Assembly (NCBI GenBank): GCA_033344895.1
Contig: JAWPMN010000001.1
Span: 2,550,001 to 2,614,000, forward strand
Direction: 5' to 3'
Length of the DNA: 64,000 nt
DNA from: Alphaproteobacteria bacterium
GTDB taxonomy: Bacteria > Pseudomonadota > Alphaproteobacteria > UBA8366 > Aestuariispiraceae
Position numbers and translations under genes: made by a program
Notes under the pieces: model-generated
What the model saw: only the letters and a program-made list of their open reading frames with translations
What the model was told of the DNA's origin: nothing
The model's database searches: none
Shown here: piece by piece, positions 16,963-25,741 of the stretch
Position numbering within the stretch: the stretch's first letter is position 1
Layout: every line of letters begins with the position of its first letter

Positions 16963-18283
16963 GACCTTCGCCTATAGTTTGGTTGTCGATTCCGACCTTT
17001 CCGAATTCCTTCCCGAGATCGAGTTCGTGTTCGACTTTCTGGACGAAACCTATGGGCTTGTTCGGGTAGCGGAGGCGGATCGCAAGGTCCAGTACGGGGG
17101 AAGACCCAACCAGTCCGCCGCCGGCACCCTCTTCATTCCAGCGGCGCTCTTCAGTCAGGGAGTTTCTACGGATGAACAGGGCATCTGGCCGAAGGTCGAT
17201 GCATTGCGGAAACTGGAGGACGGGGGAACCTTTCTGCCCGGCCGGGAAGGCAGGGTCGATTACGACGCGCCCGGTCTCATTTTCCACCAGTTGTCGCGCA
17301 TTGAGGAGCGGGTCCCGGCAGAACACGACAGTTATGACAGATTTCCCTTCGATCAGACGCTTGCGGCACGGATAGGGCGTTACGATGATCCGTTGGCTGA
17401 TCGGGCGGCAATGGATCTCGCCCGGGCGATTACGGGCGATCCCGCCCGGCTTCCGCTTGGCGAATACAAGGTCATGTTGACTCATGACGTCGACAAGCTG
17501 CGCGGCTACAACTACGCCCACGAGCCAATTCGCTATGCTTTGGGCGACGTGTTGAAACGCGCAGAACCGGGGCGAGCGCTTAAGCGCCTTTACCGCGGAT
17601 ACTTTGCGGGACTGCCCTGGAGCAGTTTGAATGAGATGATGAGTCTGTCCGAGGCACATGGCGTAAAGAGCGAATTCTATTTCATCGGCCCTTCCCTGTT
17701 GGCGCAAGACACGCCCTACGGGGTGACCATGCCCGATTTGGTGAAGCGGGCCGCCGACGCGATCCGGAAGCGTGGGCATATCATCGGCTTTCATCCAGGT
17801 CACCGGACATGCCGGGATCAGGATGCGTGGTTGCGTCAGAAAGCAGCGCTGGAAGATTTGGTTGGCGGACCACTTACACGCGGAAGGCAGCATCGGCTGG
17901 AGTACGATTTTTCCATTACGCCGGATATCTGGGACGCTGCCGGGATGGAAATGGATTGCACGCCGGCCTTTCCCCAGGCGACGGGGTTCCGGACGGGCAG
18001 TTGCCGACCGCATCGCGCCTACAGCCTGAGACAGCGCCGTGCCCTCGGTCTGCGATTGGTCAGTACGCCGATTCAGGATTTCGCCTATTTCAGCAATGGA
18101 AAATATCGGGACCTGAGTTGCCAGGAAGCACTGGAAGAGGCCTCTTCCGCCATCAATGTCTGCCGCCGCTATCGCGGCACCTTGAGTGTTTTGCAGCACC
18201 TTGGCCAGGTTACCGAACCGGCGCGCGGCTTCTATCGAGAACTGGTTGGTCTGTGTTTCGGTGATTCTCGGGGAACTGCCTGA
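16955..18283 (+). CDS. Polysaccharide deacetylase-like protein
   Basis: A 442-residue protein of the polysaccharide-deacetylase superfamily. An N-terminal region (about 1-165) precedes a NodB-like barrel: MLTHDVDKLRGYN near residue 170 replaces the classical first motif, GFHPGHRTC near 278 carries the paired histidines, and RTGSCRPHRAYSL and SCQEALEEA follow. Related proteins occur in capsule and O-antigen loci. Likely metal-dependent deacetylation of an N-acetyl sugar, but the motif variants leave this open. ATG 16955 (MTETF) was preferred to ATG 16940; it overlaps the AsnB-like gene by 8 bases. Confidence 0.7.
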   Translation: MTETFAYSLVVDSDLSEFLPEIEFVFDFLDETYGLVRVAEADRKVQYGGRPNQSAAGTLFIPAALFSQGVSTDEQGIWPKVDALRKLEDGGTFLPGREGRVDYDAPGLIFHQLSRIEERVPAEHDSYDRFPFDQTLAARIGRYDDPLADRAAMDLARAITGDPARLPLGEYKVMLTHDVDKLRGYNYAHEPIRYALGDVLKRAEPGRALKRLYRGYFAGLPWSSLNEMMSLSEAHGVKSEFYFIGPSLLAQDTPYGVTMPDLVKRAADAIRKRGHIIGFHPGHRTCRDQDAWLRQKAALEDLVGGPLTRGRQHRLEYDFSITPDIWDAAGMEMDCTPAFPQATGFRTGSCRPHRAYSLRQRRALGLRLVSTPIQDFAYFSNGKYRDLSCQEALEEASSAINVCRRYRGTLSVLQHLGQVTEPARGFYRELVGLCFGDSRGTA

Positions 18284-19035
18284 TGGCGCAGGATTTCACG
18301 CGGGCGGGCTACAGAGCGTTGCTGGAGGCCCTGCTGCAACGTGGCTATCGCGTTTGCGGTTATGACGATGTGGTTCCTCAGAATCAGGATTTGATCCTGC
18401 GGCACGATATTGATTTCTGGCCAGAACCCGCTCTGGCCATGAGTGAGATCGAGCGTGATCTCGGTGTTCGAGCCTTCTATTTCATGCTGACCTCCTCGCC
18501 CGCCTATAGCATCGAATCCAATGAAACCCGGACGGTCATCGACAGGCTCCAGCAGGACGGGCATGTCGTCGCGCTGCATTTTGACGCTGCCCGATATCCG
18601 GCGCGGATCGATGCACTTGACGCAGCCGTGGAAGAGGAATGTGCCAGGCTTGAAGATGTCACGAAGACATACGTCCCAGTGGTGAGTTTTCATCGTCCGT
18701 CCCGGCCGTTACTTTCCCACAACGCGCCATTGGCAGGCCGGCCGCATGCCTATCAAGACCGCTTTTTCAAGGACATCGGGTATTGCAGCGATTCACGTGG
18801 CCTGTGGCGGTTCGGACCGCCCTTGAGTCATGAAGCTGTAGGCAGGAAAACCGCGCTGCAGCTGCTTACTCACCCCATCTGGTGGGCGCACGATGACGGC
18901 GGCGACCGGGAAGCTGCGTTGCGCAGACTGGTCGACGTCAAAGGGCCGCAGTCTGTCAACTTGATCGCGGATACTGTCACGGGCTATGACCCGGATACCG
19001 GAACCATCTCTGACCAGTCAGGAATCGATAAATGA
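18283..19035 (+). CDS. Small polysaccharide deacetylase-like protein
   Basis: A 250-residue protein. LILRHDIDFWPE near residue 38 carries the D-x-D-like metal site of NodB-type enzymes, FYFMLTSSPAYS follows, and HVVALHFDAARYP near 95 supplies the His. It is a different subfamily from the preceding 442-residue protein; together they may act on the same or adjacent sugars. The start shares one base with the preceding stop (TGATG), and the stop overlaps the next start. No signal peptide, so a cytoplasmic substrate (nucleotide sugar or lipid-linked oligosaccharide) is implied. Confidence 0.65.
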   Translation: MAQDFTRAGYRALLEALLQRGYRVCGYDDVVPQNQDLILRHDIDFWPEPALAMSEIERDLGVRAFYFMLTSSPAYSIESNETRTVIDRLQQDGHVVALHFDAARYPARIDALDAAVEEECARLEDVTKTYVPVVSFHRPSRPLLSHNAPLAGRPHAYQDRFFKDIGYCSDSRGLWRFGPPLSHEAVGRKTALQLLTHPIWWAHDDGGDREAALRRLVDVKGPQSVNLIADTVTGYDPDTGTISDQSGIDK

Positions 19036-20030
19036 GCAATTCGGCCTCGGTGGGCGTCCTTGGGACCGGGTATTGGGGAAAGAACCTGCTACGGAATCTC
19101 GACGCACTGGGTGCGCTTTCGGCGTTCTCCGACACGGATACCGGCGCGTTGGAAATGCATGCCGGTACCTACCCCGACGCGCGTGCCTATACCTCTGCGC
19201 AAGAGCTGTTGGCTGATCGTTCGCTAACGGCGGTCGCGATCTCAACGCCCGCTGCAACCCATGGAGATCTCGTCGAGGCTGCCCTGACGGCCGGCAAGGA
19301 TGTCTTTGTCGAAAAACCGCTATGTCTTGATCTGGATCAGGCCCATCGGCTTGATGAATTGGCCCAGTCCGGTGGACGGGTACTGATGATCGGCCATCTG
19401 CTGCTGTATCATCCTGCCTTCATTGCCGTTCAGGAGAGTGTTGCGCGCGGCGATATCGGGCGCCTTCGCTATATCTATTCCAACCGTGCTTCGCTTGGAA
19501 AAATCCGGCGCGAGGAAAACGCGCTCTGGTCGTTTGCACCGCATGATATCTCCATGATGCTGGCCCTGACGGGGCGGCTGCCCGAACGCGTTGTTTGCAA
19601 TGGCGAGGCATGGCTAAGCCCGAATGTCGCGGATATGAGCCTTAGCCATTTTGATTTCGGGGAACATCTGCAGGGACATATCTTTGTCAGTTGGATGCAC
19701 CCGTTCAAGGATCACCGATTGGTGGTCGTCGGGGAGGACGGGATGATCGTCTTCAACGACACTTTGGCCGGGGACCAGAAGGTGTTGCGCTATCCGCACC
19801 GGCTGGCCTGGGACGGTGTGCTGCCGATGCTGGAAAAAGCGGAAGCCGTACCGGTCCCCTATCGCGCGGACGAACCCTTGGCTGAGGAAATGAGGCATTT
19901 CCTGGACTGTTGCGAGACACGGGCGCGTCCCCGCACGGATGCAACAGAGGCGATCGGGGTGCTTTCCGTTTTGGATATGTGTCAGCGTGCGATGACCTCC
20001 GGCACCCCATTGGAGCGGGCCGCGGAATGA
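19032..20030 (+). CDS. wbpB: WbpB-like UDP-diacetamido-uronic acid pathway oxidoreductase
   Basis: A 332-residue Gfo/Idh/MocA protein closely resembling WbpB/WlbA, which oxidises C3 of UDP-N-acetylglucosaminuronic acid. Seen: GVLGTGYWGKNLLRNL (8-23), DVFVEKPLCLDLDQA near 95, GHLLLYHPAF near 120 and ENALWSFAPHDISMML near 160. The next two genes match WbpD and WbpE in an unbroken overlapping run, which strongly supports the assignment. The first enzyme of that route, the UDP-GlcNAc 6-dehydrogenase WbpA, is not in the window. Confidence 0.85.
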   Translation: MSNSASVGVLGTGYWGKNLLRNLDALGALSAFSDTDTGALEMHAGTYPDARAYTSAQELLADRSLTAVAISTPAATHGDLVEAALTAGKDVFVEKPLCLDLDQAHRLDELAQSGGRVLMIGHLLLYHPAFIAVQESVARGDIGRLRYIYSNRASLGKIRREENALWSFAPHDISMMLALTGRLPERVVCNGEAWLSPNVADMSLSHFDFGEHLQGHIFVSWMHPFKDHRLVVVGEDGMIVFNDTLAGDQKVLRYPHRLAWDGVLPMLEKAEAVPVPYRADEPLAEEMRHFLDCCETRARPRTDATEAIGVLSVLDMCQRAMTSGTPLERAAE

Positions 20031-20593
20031 GTGAGCCATTCATCCATGAGACCGCTGTTGTCGACACCGATGTCGAGATCGGTGAGGGCAGCAAGGTTTG
20101 GCATTTTGTCCACTTGTTGCCGGGTGTGCGGATCGGAAGCCGCTGTATTCTGGGCCAGAACGTAATGGCCGGGCCGGACGTCGTTATAGGCGATGGCTGC
20201 AAGGTGCAGAACAATGTGGCGTTGTACAAAGGTGTGACGCTTGAGGAAGAGGTTTTCTGTGGCCCGTCCTGCGTTTTCACAAATGTTCTGACCCCGCGTG
20301 CTTTCGTCGAACGCAAGGACGAATTCTCGAAGACCCTTGTATGCCGGGGGGCGACGATTGGGGCCAACGCGACCATAGTCTGCGGAGTCAAAATCGGCCG
20401 CTATGCGATGATTGGAGCAGGCGCGGTCGTGACCCATGACGTGCCTGATTATGCATTGGTTGTCGGGAACCCGGCCCGCCAGCTCGGTTGGGTAAGCCGG
20501 TCAGGTGACCGCTTGGGCGATGACCTTCGCTGCCCCCGGACCGCAGAGACCTATCGATTGATCAACGGCCTGCTTGAGCCGGTTTCCGAGTGA
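20027..20593 (+). CDS. wbpD: WbpD-like 3-N-acetyltransferase (hexapeptide repeat)
   Basis: A 188-residue left-handed beta-helix acyltransferase. Hexapeptide repeats run through residues 5-160 (VVDTDVEIGEG, GSRCILGQNVMAG, IGANATIVCGVKIG, YAMIGAGAVVTHDVPDYAL), with GPSCVFTNVLTPRAF in the acceptor-binding loop and VVGNPARQLGWV at the end, as in WbpD/WlbB. Known members acetylate the 3-amino group of UDP-GlcNAc(3NH2)A. ATG 20027 overlaps the WbpB stop (ATGA), and the start of the helix repeats at residue 5 supports it. Confidence 0.9.
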   Translation: MSEPFIHETAVVDTDVEIGEGSKVWHFVHLLPGVRIGSRCILGQNVMAGPDVVIGDGCKVQNNVALYKGVTLEEEVFCGPSCVFTNVLTPRAFVERKDEFSKTLVCRGATIGANATIVCGVKIGRYAMIGAGAVVTHDVPDYALVVGNPARQLGWVSRSGDRLGDDLRCPRTAETYRLINGLLEPVSE

Positions 20594-20606
20594 AGGAAAG
20601 AATGAG

Positions 20607-21752
20607 ATGAGCCAACCGAATCCCATCGCTTTCGTCGATCTGAAGGCGCAATATGAAGCCTATCGTCAGGAAATCGACTCCGCGATCGCGACTGTCCTTG
20701 AACATGGCAAGTTCATCATGGGGCCAGAGGTGGCGTCTCTGGAGAACGAACTGGCGTCGTTCTGTGGCGCCAAGCATGCGATAGGCTGCTCCAGTGGCAC
20801 CGATGCCTTGATGCTGATCATGATGGCAGAGGGTGTTGGCACCGGAGATGCCATTTTCGTCCCCAGTTTCACCTTTACCGCCACCGCGGAGGTTCCGCTG
20901 CTGCTCGGGGCGACTCCAATCTTCGTGGATGTTGATCCCTCGGATTTCAACATGGCCCTGGTGGATCTGGAAAAGCGCATCCAGGCCGTGATCGACGGCG
21001 GAGAACTTCGGCCGTGCGGGATTCTTGCCACGGATCTGTTCGGCCTGCCGGCGGATTATACGGCCCTGGAGGCCTTGGCTGCGAAATACAATGTCGCACT
21101 TTGGTCTGATGCAGCACAGTCTTTCGGTGGAGCCCTGGGAAACCGCAAGGTCGGGTCCCTGTCGCGCGCCACCGCGACCAGCTTCTTTCCCGCCAAGCCT
21201 TTGGGGTGTTACGGTGACGGTGGCGCAGTCCTGACGAACGATGATGAATTGGCTGATGTCATGAAATCGATCCGGGCGCATGGCAAGGGGGGGGAGAAGT
21301 ATGACATTGTGCGCGTCGGTCTGAATGCGAGACTCGACACCTTGCAGGCGGCAGTTCTGCGCGCGAAGCTCCCACATTTCGCTTCCGAGATCGAAGTGCG
21401 TAACCGTGTCGCCGATGCCTATGATGCCAAGCTGAATGGCTTCGTGGAAACGCCAGCCCGTCGCCGTGGACACCAAAGCGCCTGGGCGCAATACACGATC
21501 AAGCTGCCCGCCGATCGTCGGGATGCCGTTGCGGCCGCGCTGAAAGCGGACGGCGTTCCGTGTGCGGTGTATTATCCAATGCCGATGCATCTGCAATCTG
21601 CGTACCGGCATTTTGGGGATGGTGAGGGTAGTCTGCCGGTGAGCGAGGCATTGAGCGGCCAGGTGCTGAGTCTGCCGATGCATCCCTTTCTGACCGAGCC
21701 GGAAATCGACCGCATTGCCGACGCAGTTAAGAGTGCTGTCGGATCCCGTTGA
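20607..21752 (+). CDS. wbpE: WbpE-like DegT/DnrJ/EryC1 aminotransferase
   Basis: A 381-residue sugar aminotransferase. IAFVDLKAQYEAYR and HGKFIMGPEVASLE (7-45), CSSGTDALMLIMMA, VPSFTFTATAEV, DAAQSFGGALGNRKVGSLS and SFFPAKPLGCYGDGGA, with PLP-binding Lys near 197, all match WbpE, which makes the 3-amino group of UDP-diNAc-uronate. A good ribosome site (GAAGGAAAG) precedes ATG 20607; the longer frame from TTG 20574 runs into WbpD. It completes the WbpB-WbpD-WbpE trio. The enzyme uses glutamate as amino donor in characterised relatives. Confidence 0.9.
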   Translation: MSQPNPIAFVDLKAQYEAYRQEIDSAIATVLEHGKFIMGPEVASLENELASFCGAKHAIGCSSGTDALMLIMMAEGVGTGDAIFVPSFTFTATAEVPLLLGATPIFVDVDPSDFNMALVDLEKRIQAVIDGGELRPCGILATDLFGLPADYTALEALAAKYNVALWSDAAQSFGGALGNRKVGSLSRATATSFFPAKPLGCYGDGGAVLTNDDELADVMKSIRAHGKGGEKYDIVRVGLNARLDTLQAAVLRAKLPHFASEIEVRNRVADAYDAKLNGFVETPARRRGHQSAWAQYTIKLPADRRDAVAAALKADGVPCAVYYPMPMHLQSAYRHFGDGEGSLPVSEALSGQVLSLPMHPFLTEPEIDRIADAVKSAVGSR

Positions 21753-21756
21753 AGAG

Positions 21757-22947
21757 ATGTCCGGTATCGGGGACAGACCGGTCATTCTTTTTCTGGACGC
21801 CGGTACGGGAAAAGGCGGGGCGTCGCGCTCACTCTATTACCTGATTGCTGCGCTGGACCGGACCCGTTGGGAACCGCATGTACTCTTGTTGGCCGGGAAT
21901 CCGCTGGTCGCCTGGTATGACTCCCTCGGTGTCTCCGTTACACCCTTGCCCGGAATCCCGAGATTCCGACCCGGGGAGCGCAAGAATCCGATCGCGTTCG
22001 CGCATTTCGTTTGGCGAATGCGTCATTATCCGGCGGTGCTCAAGGCTGCGCGTAAGGCGCTGGCGGGAAGGGCCGGTCTGTTGCATGCCAACCACGAGAA
22101 CCTGGCGCTGACCTGCCGGTGGCTGGCGGCCCAGTTGAAACGCCCCTGGGTATGTCACATACGGACAACCCTGGTCGATACGTGGTTCGCACGTCGGATA
22201 TACCGTTTCATCCTGCGCCGGGCAGATCGTGTAGTCTTCATTTCCGATGGCGTTGCTGCGCATTTCGAAAAACTATGTGGCATACAGGCAGGGAAGCATT
22301 GCCGCACCGTGTTCAACGCCTATCGGCCGGAAGCCGACCCCGTGGAGCCACTGAATCTGCGTGGCGATCCGGACAGGCAGAAGTTGCGAGTTTTGACTCT
22401 CAGCAACATTACGCCGAATCGTGGAATCGACCGACAGCTGGATGTTGCGGCGGTGCTGAAGAAACGGGGTATCACGGACATCCTGCTGGTGGTTTGTGGC
22501 GGACCACAGCACCGAAGCCTGAAACCGAATGCCGAGCCTGGCTACTATGAACAGATCCTGACCCGGGTCGAGGAGGAGGAACTGGGCGCGGTGATTGAAT
22601 TCACCGGTCACGTTCATCCCCCCGAACGCGCACTGGTGGCTTGCGATGTTTTGATGAAGCTTGGACGTGAAAACGTCCCCTGGGGGAGAGATCTGATCGA
22701 GGCGATGACCTTCGGGTTGCCGATTGTGACGCTCGGAACCTTTGAGACCGTTGTGGAGAACGGCGTGAACGGATTCATCGACGCCGAGTTTGATACCAAT
22801 CGCGTAGTCGGGCACTTGCTCCGATTGCGCGACGATGAGAATTTGCGTCAGACGATGGCGGTCGCCAATCAGCGAAAAGCGGAACGAATGTTCGCGCCGG
22901 AAGCCAGCGCCGCAGCAATTGAATCAATCTATGACGAGTTGAGATAG
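21757..22947 (+). CDS. GT4-type glycosyltransferase
   Basis: A 396-residue GT-B glycosyltransferase. The N-terminal acceptor half has the loop ILFLDAGTGKGGASRSLYYL (residues 10-29, GGA-R as in GT4 enzymes), and the donor half holds LRVLTLSNITPNRGIDRQLD near 215 and GRENVPWGRDLIEAMTFGLP near 310-330, the E-x7-E-like nucleotide-sugar site. It should transfer one sugar of the repeating unit at the cytoplasmic face of the membrane. ATG 21757 starts 4 bases after the WbpE stop; an upstream extension is possible but would overlap WbpE. Confidence 0.85.
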   Translation: MSGIGDRPVILFLDAGTGKGGASRSLYYLIAALDRTRWEPHVLLLAGNPLVAWYDSLGVSVTPLPGIPRFRPGERKNPIAFAHFVWRMRHYPAVLKAARKALAGRAGLLHANHENLALTCRWLAAQLKRPWVCHIRTTLVDTWFARRIYRFILRRADRVVFISDGVAAHFEKLCGIQAGKHCRTVFNAYRPEADPVEPLNLRGDPDRQKLRVLTLSNITPNRGIDRQLDVAAVLKKRGITDILLVVCGGPQHRSLKPNAEPGYYEQILTRVEEEELGAVIEFTGHVHPPERALVACDVLMKLGRENVPWGRDLIEAMTFGLPIVTLGTFETVVENGVNGFIDAEFDTNRVVGHLLRLRDDENLRQTMAVANQRKAERMFAPEASAAAIESIYDELR

Positions 22948-23916
22948 GTGAAGCATCGAATCTCGCACCGGCCGCCTCCAACCGGGGAGGCCGCCGACCG
23001 GCTTCGGTCGATGAATGCGGCCCTGGCGGAATCTGCGCCGAGGCCGAGCCCACTGGACGCGCCCGTCCTGTTTGTCTCTGGTGCCCCGCGTTCCGGCACG
23101 ACACTGATGGCACAGGCGCTCATCCGGTATTTCGATCTCGGCTTTGTGGACAATTTGACAGCCCGGTTCTGGCAGGCGCCGCAAACCGGAATGACCTTGT
23201 CTCAATCGGTGTTTGGCGAAAGCCGGCTTGAAGCCGCATCGTCCGATTTTGGCCGGACTGCCGGACGTGACATTCACGGCTTTCACTTTTTCTGGATGGA
23301 AAAACTGGCCTTGGAATGGGTCGATGATCTATTCGAGGATCCCGCCAGGCGCGGCGTTGACTGGCGTGAAATCCAAGGCTGGATAGCAGGAATGCAAAGG
23401 CTCTCCAGGGCCGGATTTCTGTTCAAGGGGTACTACCCGTCCTATTTCATGCCCCAGTTTCTGGCGCTCGACCCGCTCTGTGTCTTTGTCTGTATTGAAC
23501 GCGACCCGATTGAACAGGCTCTTTCGGTCTATGATGCGAGACAGAAGGAAATGCTGTCGCTCGAGTCCTGGTGGAGCATGCAGCCACCAGACTATTATGA
23601 ATTGGTCGATAAAGATGTTGATGAGCAAATTCTTGGGCAGATAACCGGTCTGAACGCACATTTTCGGCAGTTGGCCTCCCAAGCGGGCGACCGATGTATT
23701 TTCGTACGATACGAAAATCTATGCTCCGATCCGGAGGGAACCTTGATTCATATCGGCGAAGCGGTCGAGAAGGCGACGGGTTTTGCGCTCTCGCGGCGCG
23801 GCCTGGTACCGGAAATTACCCGAACACACCGCAAGTCGGATAAATCCCAGGCCGCTCTTGTAGCGCGGCTCGTCGAGCGGCTGGCGCAGTTTGAGAAATC
23901 AGGAGATACGGCATGA
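22948..23916 (+). CDS. Sulfotransferase family protein
   Basis: A 322-residue PAPS-type sulfotransferase-like protein. LFVSGAPRSGTTLMAQALI near residue 45 is the 5'-phosphosulfate loop, FVCIERDPIEQALSVYDAR near 175 is the 3'-phosphate-binding region, and IFVRYENLCSDPEGTLIHI near 250 is typical of bacterial Sulfotransfer family members. The start is GTG 22948, immediately after the preceding stop, or ATG 23011 (MNAALAE); the P-loop position fits either. It overlaps the WbqC gene by 4 bases. A second such gene in the operon makes sulfated glycan likely but unproven. Confidence 0.8.
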   Translation: MKHRISHRPPPTGEAADRLRSMNAALAESAPRPSPLDAPVLFVSGAPRSGTTLMAQALIRYFDLGFVDNLTARFWQAPQTGMTLSQSVFGESRLEAASSDFGRTAGRDIHGFHFFWMEKLALEWVDDLFEDPARRGVDWREIQGWIAGMQRLSRAGFLFKGYYPSYFMPQFLALDPLCVFVCIERDPIEQALSVYDARQKEMLSLESWWSMQPPDYYELVDKDVDEQILGQITGLNAHFRQLASQAGDRCIFVRYENLCSDPEGTLIHIGEAVEKATGFALSRRGLVPEITRTHRKSDKSQAALVARLVERLAQFEKSGDTA

Positions 23917-24608
23917 GGCGGATTGGCATCCATCAGCCCAACTACCTGCCGTGGCTGGGCTATTTCCGGAAGATCGCGAGATGTGACGAGTTCGTCTTCT
24001 ACGACAATGCACGGCTGCCTTTGGGGAAAAGCTACGTCTCCCGCAATGCGATTCGCACCCATCAGGGAACACAATGGCTGACTGTCCCGATCGGGAAGGA
24101 GCAGATTCCGATATCGGAGGTCAAAGTATCGGATCAGAGATGGCGCAAGAAGCATGTCGGCAGCTTGATGCAATCCTACGGCAAGGCTCCCTATGCATCC
24201 GTTCTGAAAGACGCGGTTTTCCCGGTTTTGGAGCATGAATTCGATCGAATAGCCGATCTCAATATCGCCTTGATCAAAAGCTTGGCGTCCTGGATCGGTT
24301 TGGCGGATGTCCGGTTTCTCAGAGCCTCTGAGTTGGGGCTTTCAGAAGAAGGGGCGGAAAGCATCGAGCCGATCTTGCAGGCTCTGGACGCGACTGTCTA
24401 TGTGACCGGAAAAGGCGCTGGAACGCAGCGTAGTATTGATGAAGCGTCCCTTAATGCGCTGGGCATCGACGTCGACTATATCTCTGCCGAGTTTCCGGAA
24501 TACCGGCAGCTGCACGGCGCTTTTGAGCCGAGGATGTGTGCCGTTGATGCTTGCGCGAATATCGGCCCGGATGGCGTCAAACGGCTGCTGGACGGGGACG
24601 GGGAGTGA
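23913..24608 (+). CDS. WbqC family protein
   Basis: A 231-residue WbqC-family protein. The diagnostic start IGIHQPNYLPWLGYFRKIA (residues 4-22), the following DEFVFYDNARLP, and YVSRNAIRT with LTVPIGKEQIP near 40-65 are all present. The family occurs in O-antigen and capsule loci, but its biochemical role is not firmly established; a sugar-modifying or thioester-linked function has been suggested by context only. It overlaps neighbours on both sides by 4 bases, a sign of translational coupling. Confidence 0.85.
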   Translation: MRRIGIHQPNYLPWLGYFRKIARCDEFVFYDNARLPLGKSYVSRNAIRTHQGTQWLTVPIGKEQIPISEVKVSDQRWRKKHVGSLMQSYGKAPYASVLKDAVFPVLEHEFDRIADLNIALIKSLASWIGLADVRFLRASELGLSEEGAESIEPILQALDATVYVTGKGAGTQRSIDEASLNALGIDVDYISAEFPEYRQLHGAFEPRMCAVDACANIGPDGVKRLLDGDGE

Positions 24609-25678
24609 CAGCAAGGAAGTCGCGCATTCTGTTCGTCCTGCCGAGTTTCGCGGGGGGCGGCGCGGAGCGGGTCCTGCTGACGGTTCTGGGGCGCCTGGAC
24701 CGTGAACGCTTCTCACCTGGCCTGCTTGTGCTTTCCGATGCGGGACCGCTGAAACCGTTGGTTCCGGACGATATCGACGTCCGGGTCCTGGGGACAGGCA
24801 GGGTCAGATCGGCATTGCCGTTGCTTCGGCGGGCCATTCGGGATGCGGCGCCGGATGCGGTGCTATCGACGATGGCATACCTGAATTTCGCGGTGTTGTC
24901 GGTCGGACCGGGTGGTCCTCTCTATTTTGTCCGGGAAGCAAACATGCCGGATCATACCGCCCGGCAGATCGGGTCGCATGTGCTGACCAGGCTGCTTTAT
25001 CGGCTGTTGTACAGGCGCGCCTCGGCCGTCCTTTGTAACGCAAGGCCGATGCGCGATGCGCTCGCGGCCTGGGGGGTGGCGCAAGACAGGCTTGTTGCGA
25101 TGCCGAACCCGGTTGATGTGGATATGATCCGTAAAGGCGTAGAGGCGCGGGTGGTGCCAGGGGACGGGCGCCGATTTGTTGCGGCTGGGCGGCTGACCGA
25201 GCAGAAGGGGTTTGACCGTCTTGTCGATTGGTTTCGCAACATGCCTGCGTCCGACCGTCTCTGTATTTTTGGAGATGGTCCTCAGGCCGAGCAGTTGCGT
25301 GCGCAAATTGATGGTGCCGGGTTTGGGGAGCGGATTCTCCTGAAGGGGTTTGATACCCGTGTCGCCGACTGGATTGCCGGGGCCGATGCGGTTCTCTTGC
25401 CATCTCGATGGGAAGGAATGCCGAATGTGGCTTTGGAATCACTGGCGCTTGGGACGCCGGTGATAGCGCATCGCGAAGCTGGCGGAATCGCGGAACTGGC
25501 CGATGCGACATCCAGACACGCGGTTAAAGTCGCGGAAGACGGCGCGGCTTTCCTGGCGGCGATGCAGGAGGTTGAAGCCACTTTACCGCGGCTGAAATCT
25601 CCACGTCCCAATCTTCTGCCGGCGTCCTTTCATGTGAATGAGGTCGTGCACCGCTATGAAACCCTATTGTCGAGATAG
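24605..25678 (+). CDS. GT4 glycosyltransferase
   Basis: A 357-residue GT4-family glycosyltransferase. ILFVLPSFAGGGAERVLL (residues 8-25) is the family's first loop, GRLTEQKGFDRLVDWF near 200 starts the donor domain, and PSRWEGMPNVALESLALGTP near 280 is the E-x7-E donor site. Retaining transfer of a sugar from UDP or GDP donors is expected. GTG 24605 overlaps the WbqC stop (GTGA). A 63-base gap follows before the LegB-like gene, the largest gap in the operon, and may hold an internal promoter, though none is evident. Confidence 0.88.
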   Translation: MTARKSRILFVLPSFAGGGAERVLLTVLGRLDRERFSPGLLVLSDAGPLKPLVPDDIDVRVLGTGRVRSALPLLRRAIRDAAPDAVLSTMAYLNFAVLSVGPGGPLYFVREANMPDHTARQIGSHVLTRLLYRLLYRRASAVLCNARPMRDALAAWGVAQDRLVAMPNPVDVDMIRKGVEARVVPGDGRRFVAAGRLTEQKGFDRLVDWFRNMPASDRLCIFGDGPQAEQLRAQIDGAGFGERILLKGFDTRVADWIAGADAVLLPSRWEGMPNVALESLALGTPVIAHREAGGIAELADATSRHAVKVAEDGAAFLAAMQEVEATLPRLKSPRPNLLPASFHVNEVVHRYETLLSR

Positions 25679-25741
25679 CAGGTATTTACATTTGCCGTCG
25701 CGGCGTATCTTTCACCCCCGGATGAATTGGCGAGAGGGACG

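Noticed and set aside
16565-18199. A 544-codon minus-strand open frame across the AsnB-like and deacetylase-like genes
   Set aside because: It crosses two well-supported plus-strand genes, has no recognisable motif, and its length is explained by high GC content.
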